A stretch of 44,972 bases of DNA. It comes from Lachnospiraceae bacterium. Its GTDB lineage: Bacteria > Bacillota > Clostridia > Lachnospirales > Lachnospiraceae. The notes beneath the pieces were generated by a model. That model ran no database searches. It saw only the letters and a program-made list of their open reading frames with translations, and was not told the DNA's origin. Positions within the stretch are counted from its first letter, which is position 1. Each line of letters begins with the position of its first letter. The DNA is taken from NCBI GenBank assembly GCA_024403255.1, contig JAKSSE010000006.1:1-44972 (forward strand), written 5' to 3'. Positions 1 to 7,933 of the stretch are shown here, piece by piece. A program made the position numbers and the translations under genes.

Positions 1-6
1 GACATC

Positions 7-2265
7 TTAGAGCTCGCCGTGGCAGGTTCTTGAGATTACATCCATCTGCTGCTCACGAGTAAGATCGATGAACTTAACTGCGTAACCAGAAACACGGATA
101 GTAAAGTTAGCATACTCTGGCTTCTCTGGATGCTCCATAGCATCCTCAAGTTTCTCTTTACCAAATACGTTTACGTTAAGGTGATGAGCTCCCTGGTCAA
201 AGTAACCGTCAAGAACTGTTACAAGCTTGTCTGCTCTTTCCTCATCATCATGACCTAAAGCGTTAGGGTTCATGGTCTGGGTGTTTGAAATACCATCAAG
301 TGCCTCTTCGTATGGAAGTTTGGCAACTGAGTTAAGTGATGCAAGAAGACCGCTCTGCTCTGCACCGTAAGATGGATTTGCACCAGGTGCAAGTGGCTGA
401 CCAGCCTTACGTCCATCTGGAAGAGAACCAGTAGCCTTACCATAAACAACATTTGAAGTAATGGTAAGAATTGAAGTGGTAGGCTCTGAATCACGATAAG
501 TATGGATGTGACGAAGCTTCTCCATGAAGGTTCTAAGAAGCCATACTGCGATTTCATCAGCACGCTCATCATCGTTACCATACTTAGGGAAATCTCCAGT
601 GGTCTCGAAATCGGTAGTAACACCATTCTCGTTTCTGATAGCCTTAACCTTTGCATACTTGATAGCTGAAAGTGAGTCTACACAGTGTGAGAATCCAGCG
701 ATACCAGTTGCAAATGAACGACGTACATGAGTATCAATAAGAGCCATCTGGCAAGCCTCATAGTAATACTTATCATGCATATAATGAATCATGTTAAGAG
801 TATTTACATAAAGGTGTGCAAGCCAATCCATCATAACATCAAACTTCTTCATTACCTCATCATAATCAAGGTACTCTGAAGTAACTGGTTTGTACTCAGG
901 TCCAACCTGCTCACCACTCTTCTCATCAATACCACCATTGATAGCGTAAAGAAGGCACTTAGCAAGGTTTGCTCTAGCTCCGAAGAACTGAAGCTCTTTA
1001 CCAGTCTCAGTAGCAGATACACAGCAGCAGATGCTGTAGTCATCGCCCCATACAGGACGCATAACATCATCGTTCTCATACTGGATTGAGCTTGTTGTAA
1101 CTGAGATATATGAAGCATATCTCTTGAAAGTCTCTGGGAGTCTTGAAGAGTACATAACAGTGAGGTTAGGCTCTGGTGAAGGTCCCATGTTTTCAAGAGT
1201 ATGAAGGAATCTATAGCAGTTCTTGGTTACCTGATGACGACCATCGATACCAATACCACCAACCTCAAGAGTTGCCCAAACTGGATCGCCTGAGAAAAGC
1301 TGGTTGTAAGACTCAATACGAGCAAACTTAACCATACGGCACTTAAGAACAAGATGATCGATAAGCTCCTGTGCCTGCTCCTCAGTAAGAATACCTGCTT
1401 TAAGGTCTCTTTCAATAAAGATATCAAGGAAAGTAGATACACGGCCAACTGACATTGCAGCACCATTCTGGGTCTTGATAGCTGCAAGATATCCAAAGTA
1501 AAGCCACTGAACAGCCTCTTTAGCATTCTTAGCTGGCTGAGAAATATCAAATCCATAAATCTGAGCCATCTCTTTCATGCCCTTGAGTGCATTAATCTGA
1601 TCTGCAATTTCCTCGCGAAGCTGGAAGTCATAACGACGCATACCCTGACGCTCAGTGTTTGCGAAATCCTTCTGCTTTTTCTCGATAAGATAGTCAATAC
1701 CATAAAGAGCGATACGACGATAATCACCTACAATACGTCCACGACCATAAGTATCTGGAAGACCAGTAAGAATCTTAGCGTGACGTGCTTTTTTCATCTC
1801 TGGAGTATAGATGTCAAATACACCCTGGTTGTGAGTCTTATGATACTTTGTAAAAATCTCATGAAGCTTCTCACTTGGCTCATAGCCATACATCTTGCAT
1901 GACTGCTCTGCCATATTAATACCACCAAATGGCATAAATGCTCTCTTAAGTGGCTTATCAGTCTGAAGACCTACAACCTGCTCAAGGTCTTTCATAGACT
2001 CATCTATATATCCTGGGCCATAAGAAGTAAGGCTTGATACGATTTCAGTCTCCATATCAAGAACGCCACGCTTTGCACGCTCTTCTTTCTGAAGTTCCTG
2101 AAGACGTCCCCAAAGCTTATTGGTAGCTTCGGTAGGGCCTGCTAAAAAACTCTCATCCCCATCATACTGTGTATAGTTGTTCTGAATGAAATCTCTGACA
2201 TCGATATGGTCCTTCCATACCTCACCAGAAAAGCCATCCCACTGTGAAAAATTGTGCTGACTCAT
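7..2265 (-). CDS. pflB: Formate C-acetyltransferase (pyruvate formate-lyase)
   Basis: Converts pyruvate and CoA to acetyl-CoA and formate in the cytoplasm, the main anaerobic pyruvate outlet in mixed-acid or butyrate fermenters. The protein is 752 residues, the usual PflB length. It has the active-site cysteine run (ICCCVSATE, about residue 412) and the C-terminal glycyl-radical motif RVSGYAV with the radical Gly near residue 727. The ATG at 2265 is preceded by AAGGGAG. The activating enzyme PflA is not in the window; it could lie beyond position 1, since the stop codon is only six bases from the edge. A promoter and two palindromes sit upstream, suggesting redox control. Identification is secure. 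Confidence 0.97.
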   Translation of the reverse strand: MSQHNFSQWDGFSGEVWKDHIDVRDFIQNNYTQYDGDESFLAGPTEATNKLWGRLQELQKEERAKRGVLDMETEIVSSLTSYGPGYIDESMKDLEQVVGLQTDKPLKRAFMPFGGINMAEQSCKMYGYEPSEKLHEIFTKYHKTHNQGVFDIYTPEMKKARHAKILTGLPDTYGRGRIVGDYRRIALYGIDYLIEKKQKDFANTERQGMRRYDFQLREEIADQINALKGMKEMAQIYGFDISQPAKNAKEAVQWLYFGYLAAIKTQNGAAMSVGRVSTFLDIFIERDLKAGILTEEQAQELIDHLVLKCRMVKFARIESYNQLFSGDPVWATLEVGGIGIDGRHQVTKNCYRFLHTLENMGPSPEPNLTVMYSSRLPETFKRYASYISVTTSSIQYENDDVMRPVWGDDYSICCCVSATETGKELQFFGARANLAKCLLYAINGGIDEKSGEQVGPEYKPVTSEYLDYDEVMKKFDVMMDWLAHLYVNTLNMIHYMHDKYYYEACQMALIDTHVRRSFATGIAGFSHCVDSLSAIKYAKVKAIRNENGVTTDFETTGDFPKYGNDDERADEIAVWLLRTFMEKLRHIHTYRDSEPTTSILTITSNVVYGKATGSLPDGRKAGQPLAPGANPSYGAEQSGLLASLNSVAKLPYEEALDGISNTQTMNPNALGHDDEERADKLVTVLDGYFDQGAHHLNVNVFGKEKLEDAMEHPEKPEYANFTIRVSGYAVKFIDLTREQQMDVISRTCHGEL

Positions 2266-2289
2266 CGTGCTCCCTTTCTGTGTGTTAAT

Positions 2290-2307
2290 TTGTTATTTTT
2301 TTAACAT
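2290..2307. promoter_or_regulatory. Candidate Rex-type operator, promoter-distal
   Basis: The 18-mer TTGTTATTTTTTTAACAT matches the clostridial Rex consensus TTGTTAA-N4-TTAACAA at 12 of 14 fixed positions. It lies between the predicted pflB transcription start and the ribosome site, where a bound repressor would block transcription. The match is direct; Rex binding is inference. Confidence 0.45.
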
Positions 2308-2319
2308 AGTGCATTGAGT

Positions 2320-2348
2320 ATTGTATAATTGTATACAAAAAAAATCAA
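2320..2348 (-). promoter_or_regulatory. pflB promoter
   Basis: Read on the minus strand, TTGATT (2348-2343) and TACAAT (2325-2320) are separated by 17 bases, a good sigma-A arrangement 55 bases before the pflB ATG. The -10 box lies inside the palindrome at 2321-2338, and the -35 overlaps the terminator of the upstream DNA-repair pair. Confidence 0.55.
2321..2338. promoter_or_regulatory. Perfect 18-bp palindrome over the pflB promoter
   Basis: TTGTATA-ATTG-TATACAA has perfect 7-bp arms and a 4-bp centre, the same architecture as a Rex operator but with ATA instead of TAA in the inner arm. It covers the predicted -10 box of pflB. It may be a second, weaker Rex site or the site of another redox regulator. 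Confidence 0.4.
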
Positions 2349-2369
2349 CAAAACCCCTTTTTTTTGATT
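2336..2369 (-). terminator. AT-rich intrinsic terminator after the TIGR03915-type gene
   Basis: On the minus strand AATCAA and TTGATT pair, then a one-base mismatch and an AAAA/TTTT helix close an AGGGG loop; eight T follow. The stem is weak, but the position, 18 bases past the stop at 2387, is right. It overlaps the pflB -35. Confidence 0.45.
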
Positions 2370-2386
2370 GTATTTCTTAAGATACA

Positions 2387-3139
2387 CTAATTCATTTCAA
2401 CAGCATGCTTTCTTGCCCACATAGGGAACAAATTATCCTGGCATTTCTTGTTGGTTCTTTCTTTTATTGCAATCGTATCAAAGAAGACTTTCCACATATC
2501 TGTATAGGAGTCATTTTCCTCTTCTGTTTGCAAAAGACGCGCCAGTTCTTCATCGCTAAGCTTATACATATAAAAGTGTGCATCCTTATGATGAACAACA
2601 GCTTCTTTATGAATATCATCAACTATCACAAAGTTTTCCGATGGCATTCTGTCCTCGAAAATAGGCCCCAGAGCAATCGCAATTCTACTTTTAGGTTCAA
2701 AGTGTGCTATATACACTTCTCCCACCTGATGAAAACGCAGCACTTCCTGAAATCTGTTAACTTCATTTCCCAAGCGTTTTCTTATTTCATTGTGGCGCAT
2801 AATATCAGCATACTGAACCATGCCAAGCGCATCTGGCCCATGATGAAATCCAAGAATCATGCAGTGATACATATTATCCAAAACATCCTCTTCATACGCC
2901 ATAGACGAATATGCAAGCTGCCTATAAAACCAGGGAGATATTTTCATATTCACAGCATCCATCACTTTTTCTACTTTTTCTGAATCAGCATCTACATGAA
3001 TATACTCATCAAACAGTGTCAACTGCTCAACTGGTTCTAGCATGAGCTTTATATTCTTATGCCCTCTTTTACTGGTCCAGGCATCATATATGCAGCTTAA
3101 CATCGCTTCTAAATTTGGTTCACAGGTATATATGTACAT
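2387..3139 (-). CDS. TIGR03915-type probable DNA repair protein, partner of the radical-SAM protein
   Basis: A 250-residue cytoplasmic protein beginning MYIYTCEPNLEAMLSCIYDAW, typical of the TIGR03915/DUF4130 family, which is nearly always next to a TIGR03916 radical-SAM protein and is thought to act in DNA metabolism; no biochemical activity is established that I know of. A longer frame opens at 3169 but would overlap the upstream gene. The ATG at 3139 is preferred because GGGGGT precedes it and the radical-SAM stop (TGA, 3143-3141) lies one base before it, implying translational coupling. The pair sits behind two LexA-like boxes, supporting a DNA-damage role. Confidence 0.8.
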   Translation of the reverse strand: MYIYTCEPNLEAMLSCIYDAWTSKRGHKNIKLMLEPVEQLTLFDEYIHVDADSEKVEKVMDAVNMKISPWFYRQLAYSSMAYEEDVLDNMYHCMILGFHHGPDALGMVQYADIMRHNEIRKRLGNEVNRFQEVLRFHQVGEVYIAHFEPKSRIAIALGPIFEDRMPSENFVIVDDIHKEAVVHHKDAHFYMYKLSDEELARLLQTEEENDSYTDMWKVFFDTIAIKERTNKKCQDNLFPMWARKHAVEMN

Positions 3140-3140
3140 A

Positions 3141-4571
3141 TCAACCCCCTGCTTTAAGCCCAAAATCACTAAAAAGGCTCATCTGCTTGTACTGGACCGT
3201 CTGACCTTCGATTTTCATCACACTTACCTTTTCAGTGTCGGTAAGCTGGTTTCGAATAAAGTTTTCTTCTATGGGAGTTCTATAGAGCATTTTCCCATTA
3301 CATGTAATGAAATACTGTGCACGCTTTAACATCACATGCATCTTTTTAAGCATTTCAAAATTCACATTTCCATATCTTCTGGCAGAAACAATCTTCTTAA
3401 CACTGGTAGGGCCTATGCCTGGCACTCTGAGTAGAACCTCCTCTGGAGCCTTATTAATTTCGACCGGGAAATTCTCAAGGTGATGAATTGCCCAATTGCA
3501 TTTAGGGTCAAGTTTCTGATCAAAAAACGGATTTTTTTCTGATAATAATTCTTCTGCAAAAAAGCCATAATATCTCATAAGCCAGTCAGCCTGATAAAGT
3601 CTATGTTCTCTAAGAAGAGGAACTGGCGTCCCTATTTCTGGCAAACTATCATCCTCATTAATTGGAATATATCCTGAATAAAAAACTCTCTTTAAATCAA
3701 AAGACTGATAAAGGCTTTGAGTAGTCCTGATAAGCTCAAGGTCAGTCTCATCCGTTGCACCAATTATCATCTGAGTACTTTGACCCGCTGCTGCAAAAGG
3801 ACGCCTTAAATCCCTGTCCTTTCTTTCAGCTGGCAAAAAAAGAGAGCTACCACCTTCGATTTTATCCACGGTATTTCCAAAGATACTGTGAGTAAGTTTT
3901 TGATTAATTCCCGCCCTTTCCATTTTCGCGCTTTTGCCTATCGCAAGACGATGTGAAGCTATAGTCTGGGATATTTGATTCATTGGACGAATAATATTCG
4001 TCATCGTCTTATTTGGTGCAAGCTTCTCAAGCGACGCCTGAGTAGGAAGCTCCATATTTATACTAATCCTGTCTGCCAAAAGGCCAGCGGAATATAAAAG
4101 CTCTTCTGATGCACCCGGAATAGCCTTCACGTGAATGTATCCATTAAAGTGATATTCCATACGAAGCATACGTAAGGCTTCACACATCTTTTCCATTGTA
4201 TAATTTGGATTTTGGATAATACCAGAACTTAAAAACAATCCCTCTATATAGTTTCTTTTATAAAACTCTATAGTAAGATTGCAGATTTCTTCTGGGGAAA
4301 AAGTGGCACGAGGGACATCATTGCTAATTCTGTTTTTGCAATATTTGCAATCGTATATGCAATGATTTGTCATAAGAATTTTGAGCAGAGAAACACATCT
4401 GCCATCAGCAGCAAAGGTATGGCACACACCAGCCGCACAGGAATTACCAAGCATCCCCTTCTGTCCACGTCTGTCTACTCCGCTGCTGGTACAGGCTACA
4501 TCGTACTTTGCAGCATCGCTTAAAATCTCAAGTTTTTTATCTAAAGACAATTCTTCCTGTATCTCAAACAT
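3141..4571 (-). CDS. Putative DNA modification/repair radical-SAM protein (TIGR03916 type)
   Basis: A 476-residue radical-SAM enzyme. The 4Fe-4S cluster motif is C71-x3-C75-x2-C78 (CIYDCKYC). Additional cysteines at 27, 45, 50 and 59 precede it and are typical of this family. A helix-hairpin-helix DNA-contact motif (VPGIGPTSVKKIV) starts near residue 383, indicating nucleic acid binding. The family is linked by domain fusion and gene context to uracil-DNA-glycosylase-like repair, but the reaction is unknown. The ATG at 4571 follows AAGGGGAA. The promoter is covered by two LexA-like boxes, one of which includes the start codon. The downstream partner gene is one base away. Confidence 0.85.
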   Translation of the reverse strand: MFEIQEELSLDKKLEILSDAAKYDVACTSSGVDRRGQKGMLGNSCAAGVCHTFAADGRCVSLLKILMTNHCIYDCKYCKNRISNDVPRATFSPEEICNLTIEFYKRNYIEGLFLSSGIIQNPNYTMEKMCEALRMLRMEYHFNGYIHVKAIPGASEELLYSAGLLADRISINMELPTQASLEKLAPNKTMTNIIRPMNQISQTIASHRLAIGKSAKMERAGINQKLTHSIFGNTVDKIEGGSSLFLPAERKDRDLRRPFAAAGQSTQMIIGATDETDLELIRTTQSLYQSFDLKRVFYSGYIPINEDDSLPEIGTPVPLLREHRLYQADWLMRYYGFFAEELLSEKNPFFDQKLDPKCNWAIHHLENFPVEINKAPEEVLLRVPGIGPTSVKKIVSARRYGNVNFEMLKKMHVMLKRAQYFITCNGKMLYRTPIEENFIRNQLTDTEKVSVMKIEGQTVQYKQMSLFSDFGLKAGG

Positions 4572-4578
4572 TTGTTCG
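4565..4578. promoter_or_regulatory. LexA (SOS) box overlapping the radical-SAM start codon
   Basis: On the minus strand CGAACAAATGTTTG matches the Gram-positive LexA/DinR consensus CGAACRNRYGTTYC at 13 of 14 positions. The ATG inside it is the start codon of the radical-SAM gene. Confidence 0.65.
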
Positions 4579-4593
4579 TTCCCCTTGTTTTAG

Positions 4594-4622
4594 ATTATAC
4601 AAACAAACGTTCGGAAATGCAA
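4594..4622 (-). promoter_or_regulatory. Promoter of the radical-SAM DNA-repair pair
   Basis: Minus strand TTGCAT (4622-4617), 17-base spacer, TATAAT (4599-4594). The perfect -10 and correct spacing lie 23 bases before the ATG. The spacer is filled by a LexA-like box. Confidence 0.7.
4600..4613. promoter_or_regulatory. LexA (SOS) box between -35 and -10
   Basis: Minus strand CGAACGTTTGTTTG matches CGAACRNRYGTTYC at 12 of 14 positions. It lies exactly inside the promoter spacer and 35 bp from the second box at 4565-4578. Confidence 0.65.
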
Positions 4623-4624
4623 GC

Positions 4625-4656
4625 AAAAAAATAGCCCTTGCGAATAAGCAAGGGCT
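4625..4656 (-). terminator. Intrinsic terminator of the HD-GYP gene
   Basis: AGCCCTTGC (4633-4641) and GCAAGGGCT (4648-4656) form a perfect 9-bp stem with a 6-base loop; on the minus strand it is followed by ATTTTTTT. It begins eight bases past the HD-GYP stop codon. Confidence 0.9.
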
Positions 4657-4663
4657 GAAACAT

Positions 4664-5983
4664 TTAAACTACTATCTCTCCGTCAGATACTGCTTCCAGG
4701 AATGCATCAACCATTCTAGGATCAAACTGACTTCCACGATAAGTTTCAAACTGGCCAAGAATATACTCACGATCCATAGCCTGTCTGTAAACACGAGTCG
4801 AACTCATCGCATCAAAGGCATCTGCTACACATAATATACGAGCCACCTCAGGGATTTCCTCCGCTGCAAGTCCATCAGGATATCCAGCTCCATCCCACCT
4901 CTCATGGTGGTTCCTGGCTGCCGTAGCTGCCATTGATACAAGGCTTAATTTTTCAAGCATCTGATAACCGATTACGCTATGGGTTTTTATGATTGAAAAC
5001 TCATCATCAGTAAGCTTACCAGGCTTATTTAAAATACCATCAGGAATTCCAACTTTCCCACTATCATGAAGAAGACCACAATAGTAAACCTGTCTTTGCT
5101 CTTCTGCACCGTAGCCTAATCTTCTCGCAATAATACGTGCTACAGAAGCAACTCGATTGGAATGACCTGCAGTGTATTCGTCCTTTGCATCAACAAAACT
5201 TGAAATAGTCTGCATGGTCTGCTCAACAAGTTCCTGCTGGGTTCGAAGCATTTTCTCACTTCGTCTCATTTGTATTATAAATACAACAAGTGCTATTGCT
5301 GAGATTGCCCATATGATTCCTAATCCGATAAGAACCTGAACTGACGCCTTGTTTGCATATGCTGATGATGGATTGCATTTTAAAGTAACACTTGAAAATG
5401 CTGGAATAGGATCTTCCTGATTAGAGTAGAAAATGAATCCTATTTCCTTAAATCCATTTGGTGCAATAGGCATCTCGTATTCTTTCTGAGAAGGATGATA
5501 AATAACATAATCACCTGGCTCAAGAGGAATAAGGATATCCGGATCATCCAGTTTATCAAGAACTATTTTACTTGGATTAACTGATCGTAAATCTAACTCC
5601 TGCTCATTATTGCCCTGATGGACCTCCATCGTTCCACACCAGGCGTTATTAAGCCAAACTTCCTGCTCTATATCAATTCGCAGTGTCCAGTCTGGTATTT
5701 CATCTTCCATTTCGCTATTTATGTTGCAGGAATAGGTTATACCATTTATTTTCTTTTCATTTGGATCATTTACAAGAAGCTTTTCCCAGGAATCTCCAAC
5801 ACCTCCACGTGGCTTAATCTCTACCTGAACACGTGAATCAGTATTCCCATCTTTCTGAACTATAGTGATTCCATTCTTCTGGGTCGAACCCACTTCAACC
5901 ACAACAATAAGTGCTGCCAGAATGAAAAGAATCAACAGAAAAGAAAAGATTGCTGTAATGATTTTATAAGATCGATTTTTCAT
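4664..5983 (-). CDS. Membrane HD-GYP domain protein (c-di-GMP phosphodiesterase)
   Basis: Predicted to hydrolyse cyclic di-GMP. The 439 residues form a membrane segment (about 9-30), an extracytoplasmic sensor region of unrecognised type (about 31-212), a second membrane segment (about 215-238) and a cytoplasmic HD-GYP domain. Visible signature residues are HSNRVA, LLHDSGKVGIPD, NHHERWDGAGYPDGL and CVADAFDAMSS, so the metal-binding HD and the GYP loop are intact. The start at 5983 is odd: no ribosome site is visible, and an extended -10-like element lies only eight bases before the ATG, suggesting a leaderless mRNA. It follows the deacetylase gene by 25 bases. Confidence 0.9.
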   Translation of the reverse strand: MKNRSYKIITAIFSFLLILFILAALIVVVEVGSTQKNGITIVQKDGNTDSRVQVEIKPRGGVGDSWEKLLVNDPNEKKINGITYSCNINSEMEDEIPDWTLRIDIEQEVWLNNAWCGTMEVHQGNNEQELDLRSVNPSKIVLDKLDDPDILIPLEPGDYVIYHPSQKEYEMPIAPNGFKEIGFIFYSNQEDPIPAFSSVTLKCNPSSAYANKASVQVLIGLGIIWAISAIALVVFIIQMRRSEKMLRTQQELVEQTMQTISSFVDAKDEYTAGHSNRVASVARIIARRLGYGAEEQRQVYYCGLLHDSGKVGIPDGILNKPGKLTDDEFSIIKTHSVIGYQMLEKLSLVSMAATAARNHHERWDGAGYPDGLAAEEIPEVARILCVADAFDAMSSTRVYRQAMDREYILGQFETYRGSQFDPRMVDAFLEAVSDGEIVV

Positions 5984-5991
5984 ACGGTACT

Positions 5992-6000
5992 ATAGTATCA
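5992..6000 (-). promoter_or_regulatory. Extended -10-like element abutting the HD-GYP start
   Basis: Minus strand TGATACTAT (TGn plus TACTAT) ends eight bases before the ATG at 5983. Transcription would begin at or next to the A of the ATG. No good -35 is visible. Confidence 0.35.
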
Positions 6001-6008
6001 CATTTAAA

Positions 6009-6893
6009 CTAAATTGTCTTTAGTGTTTCTTGTTCTTTTAAGCGAAATTCTGAAGAATTTGCTTCCCATAAATCATCTCTGGTTGGGTCAAGGGTTTCAT
6101 TTCGATCCACAGAGTACCCTGGATGAAACATAAGCTCAAGGTCACAGCCCTTGTTTTTAGCCACTTTTTCATACTTCGAATGGAGTTTTGAAACGATATC
6201 TTTCTCCATTCTCAAGGTAGAAAACATTCCCCAAAAAACAGGAACATTGACGCCCAATTGTTCAACTTTTTTTCTGGTAGGACCAATTATTTTCAAAATC
6301 ATCCACTTAATTACATTGATGAACGGTATTTTTTTCCATACAGATGGGGTTGTTAAAACAGGGGACACAGGATCCTTGGAAATTCTAATCCAGGATGGTT
6401 TATATCCCTCCTCCTTTATCACCTCACAAACAGACTTCCAGATAATAGGAATCATATGATAATGAAGATGCGAATCTATTCCCCAAAGAGGTAATTCTTC
6501 TTTATCCCCTTTAAAAATCGAAAGCCCCATTTCTATCTGCTTTTTTATCTCACTTTTAAACTCAGCTTTATAAATTTCCTTTTTCTTTCCAAAAGAAAAT
6601 CCCATCAGTACAGCCTTAATGAATCCAAGCGAAAAATAGCCTCTCGCATCAACCAAATCCGAAACTTCATCCGCCTCGGAAAGAGCTGGTCCCTCAACAA
6701 AATTAAGGTGCACAGTAGGCCTTATTTCACCCTCATCAACTAAAGTGCGAACAAGTTCATAGCACTCTTTTACCCTTGGACTATTAGCCATAACAGCAAG
6801 CGAATTTAACACTCCGTCATTATGGCAATCCAAAAATGGCTGTGACTGGAAAAGACTCTGACCAAGGTCATCAGCATGATAATAAATCTTCAT
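6009..6893 (-). CDS. YdjC/ChbG-family carbohydrate deacetylase
   Basis: A 294-residue cytoplasmic protein of the YdjC-like family, metal-dependent deacetylases acting on N-acetylated oligosaccharides such as diacetylchitobiose. Metal-ligand motifs are visible: HADDLGQS at the N-terminus (about 6-13), HLNFVEGPAL (about 72-81), GIDSHLHYHMIP (about 155) and MFHPGYS (about 262). The ATG at 6893 follows AAAGGA. It is divergent from a glycosyltransferase gene 98 bases away and may share the region with it. The exact substrate is unknown; a role in cell-surface glycan turnover is possible from context. Confidence 0.85.
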   Translation of the reverse strand: MKIYYHADDLGQSLFQSQPFLDCHNDGVLNSLAVMANSPRVKECYELVRTLVDEGEIRPTVHLNFVEGPALSEADEVSDLVDARGYFSLGFIKAVLMGFSFGKKKEIYKAEFKSEIKKQIEMGLSIFKGDKEELPLWGIDSHLHYHMIPIIWKSVCEVIKEEGYKPSWIRISKDPVSPVLTTPSVWKKIPFINVIKWMILKIIGPTRKKVEQLGVNVPVFWGMFSTLRMEKDIVSKLHSKYEKVAKNKGCDLELMFHPGYSVDRNETLDPTRDDLWEANSSEFRLKEQETLKTI

Positions 6894-6991
6894 AGTATTC
6901 CTTTATAATTCAAGATATATCTGTTAAAATATCAGTAACTTTGGGCTTTTCCCAATTATATACTATTTAAGAAAGCGAGAAAAGTATACAC

Positions 6992-7933
6992 ATGAGTGGA
7001 CTTTTATCAGTAGTTCTACCAGCTTATAACGAAAGCGAAGTTATAGAACTTTCAATAAAAACATTGTGCGAAACTTTTGAAAACGCGAATATTAATTATG
7101 AACTTGTTTTTGTTGATGATGGTTCAAAAGATGACACCTGGAAAAAGCTCTCAGATGCATCTTCTGACAGTCACATAAAAGCAATTCATTTTTCAAGAAA
7201 CTTCGGAAAAGAAGCTGCCATCTTTGCAGGTCTAGAGATGTCAAAAGGTGACTGCGTCATAGTTATGGACTGTGACCTTCAGCACCCTCCAAAAACTGCT
7301 GTTGAGATGTATCGTCTTTGGGAACAGGGTTTTGAAGTAGTTGAAGGTGTTAAAAACACCCGCGGAAAAGAAACCATTTTCCATACTATTGCAGCAAACA
7401 CTTTCTATAAAATGATGAGTTCATCAGCTGGCATCGATATGTCCCGTGCCTCTGATTTTAAGCTTTTAGACAGAAAAGCTGTCACAGCCCTTCTTAAACT
7501 TCCTGAAAGAAATATGTTCTTCAGAGCTCTTTCTTCATGGGTTGGTTTTAAATCTACCCAGATTGAATATGATGTTGCAGAGCGTGCTGGCGGAAGTTCA
7601 AAATGGTCAACCGTCTCCCTGGTAAAGTATGCGCTTAAAAATATTACAAGCTTCACTTCATTCCCTCTTCAGCTTGTTTCAATCTGCGGTGTGGTTATGA
7701 TTTTAATCTGCATTTTCTTTGCAGTTGAAGCTATCATTACATACTCTCAGGGAAATGCAAAAGAAGGTTTTACAACTGTAATTTTACTTCTCACCTTCGC
7801 AAGCTCAGTCCTTATGCTTTCTCTTGGAATCATAGGATACTATCTTTCAAAGATTTATGAGGAAATCAAGGGGCGTCCTCGTTACATCATCGCAGAAACA
7901 AGGAACATGATTGATGAAACAAGAAATATTTAA
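6992..7933 (+). CDS. Family 2 glycosyltransferase, polyprenyl-phosphate sugar transferase type (GtrB/DPM1-like)
   Basis: A 313-residue GT2 enzyme that likely transfers a sugar from a nucleotide donor to polyprenyl phosphate at the inner membrane face. The catalytic GT-A domain shows VDDGS at 41-45 and the metal-binding DCD at 93-95 within DCDLQHPP. Two C-terminal membrane helices (about 228-252 and 263-290) match the bactoprenol glucosyltransferase type. The ribosome site before the ATG at 6992 is weak (GAAAGCGAG). The end overlaps the next gene by 20 bases, implying coupling with cellobiose 2-epimerase, an unusual partnership. The sugar specificity cannot be read from sequence. Confidence 0.88.
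   Translation: MSGLLSVVLPAYNESEVIELSIKTLCETFENANINYELVFVDDGSKDDTWKKLSDASSDSHIKAIHFSRNFGKEAAIFAGLEMSKGDCVIVMDCDLQHPPKTAVEMYRLWEQGFEVVEGVKNTRGKETIFHTIAANTFYKMMSSSAGIDMSRASDFKLLDRKAVTALLKLPERNMFFRALSSWVGFKSTQIEYDVAERAGGSSKWSTVSLVKYALKNITSFTSFPLQLVSICGVVMILICIFFAVEAIITYSQGNAKEGFTTVILLLTFASSVLMLSLGIIGYYLSKIYEEIKGRPRYIIAETRNMIDETRNI

Noticed and set aside
2405-2983. 192-codon plus-strand open frame opposite the TIGR03915-type gene
   Set aside because: It is antisense to a well-supported gene, has no ribosome site and no recognisable domain; a shadow frame.
6894-6991. Shared operator in the deacetylase/glycosyltransferase divergent region
   Set aside because: A short TTGGG/CCCAA inverted repeat is present, but no convincing promoter pair or longer palindrome could be placed.
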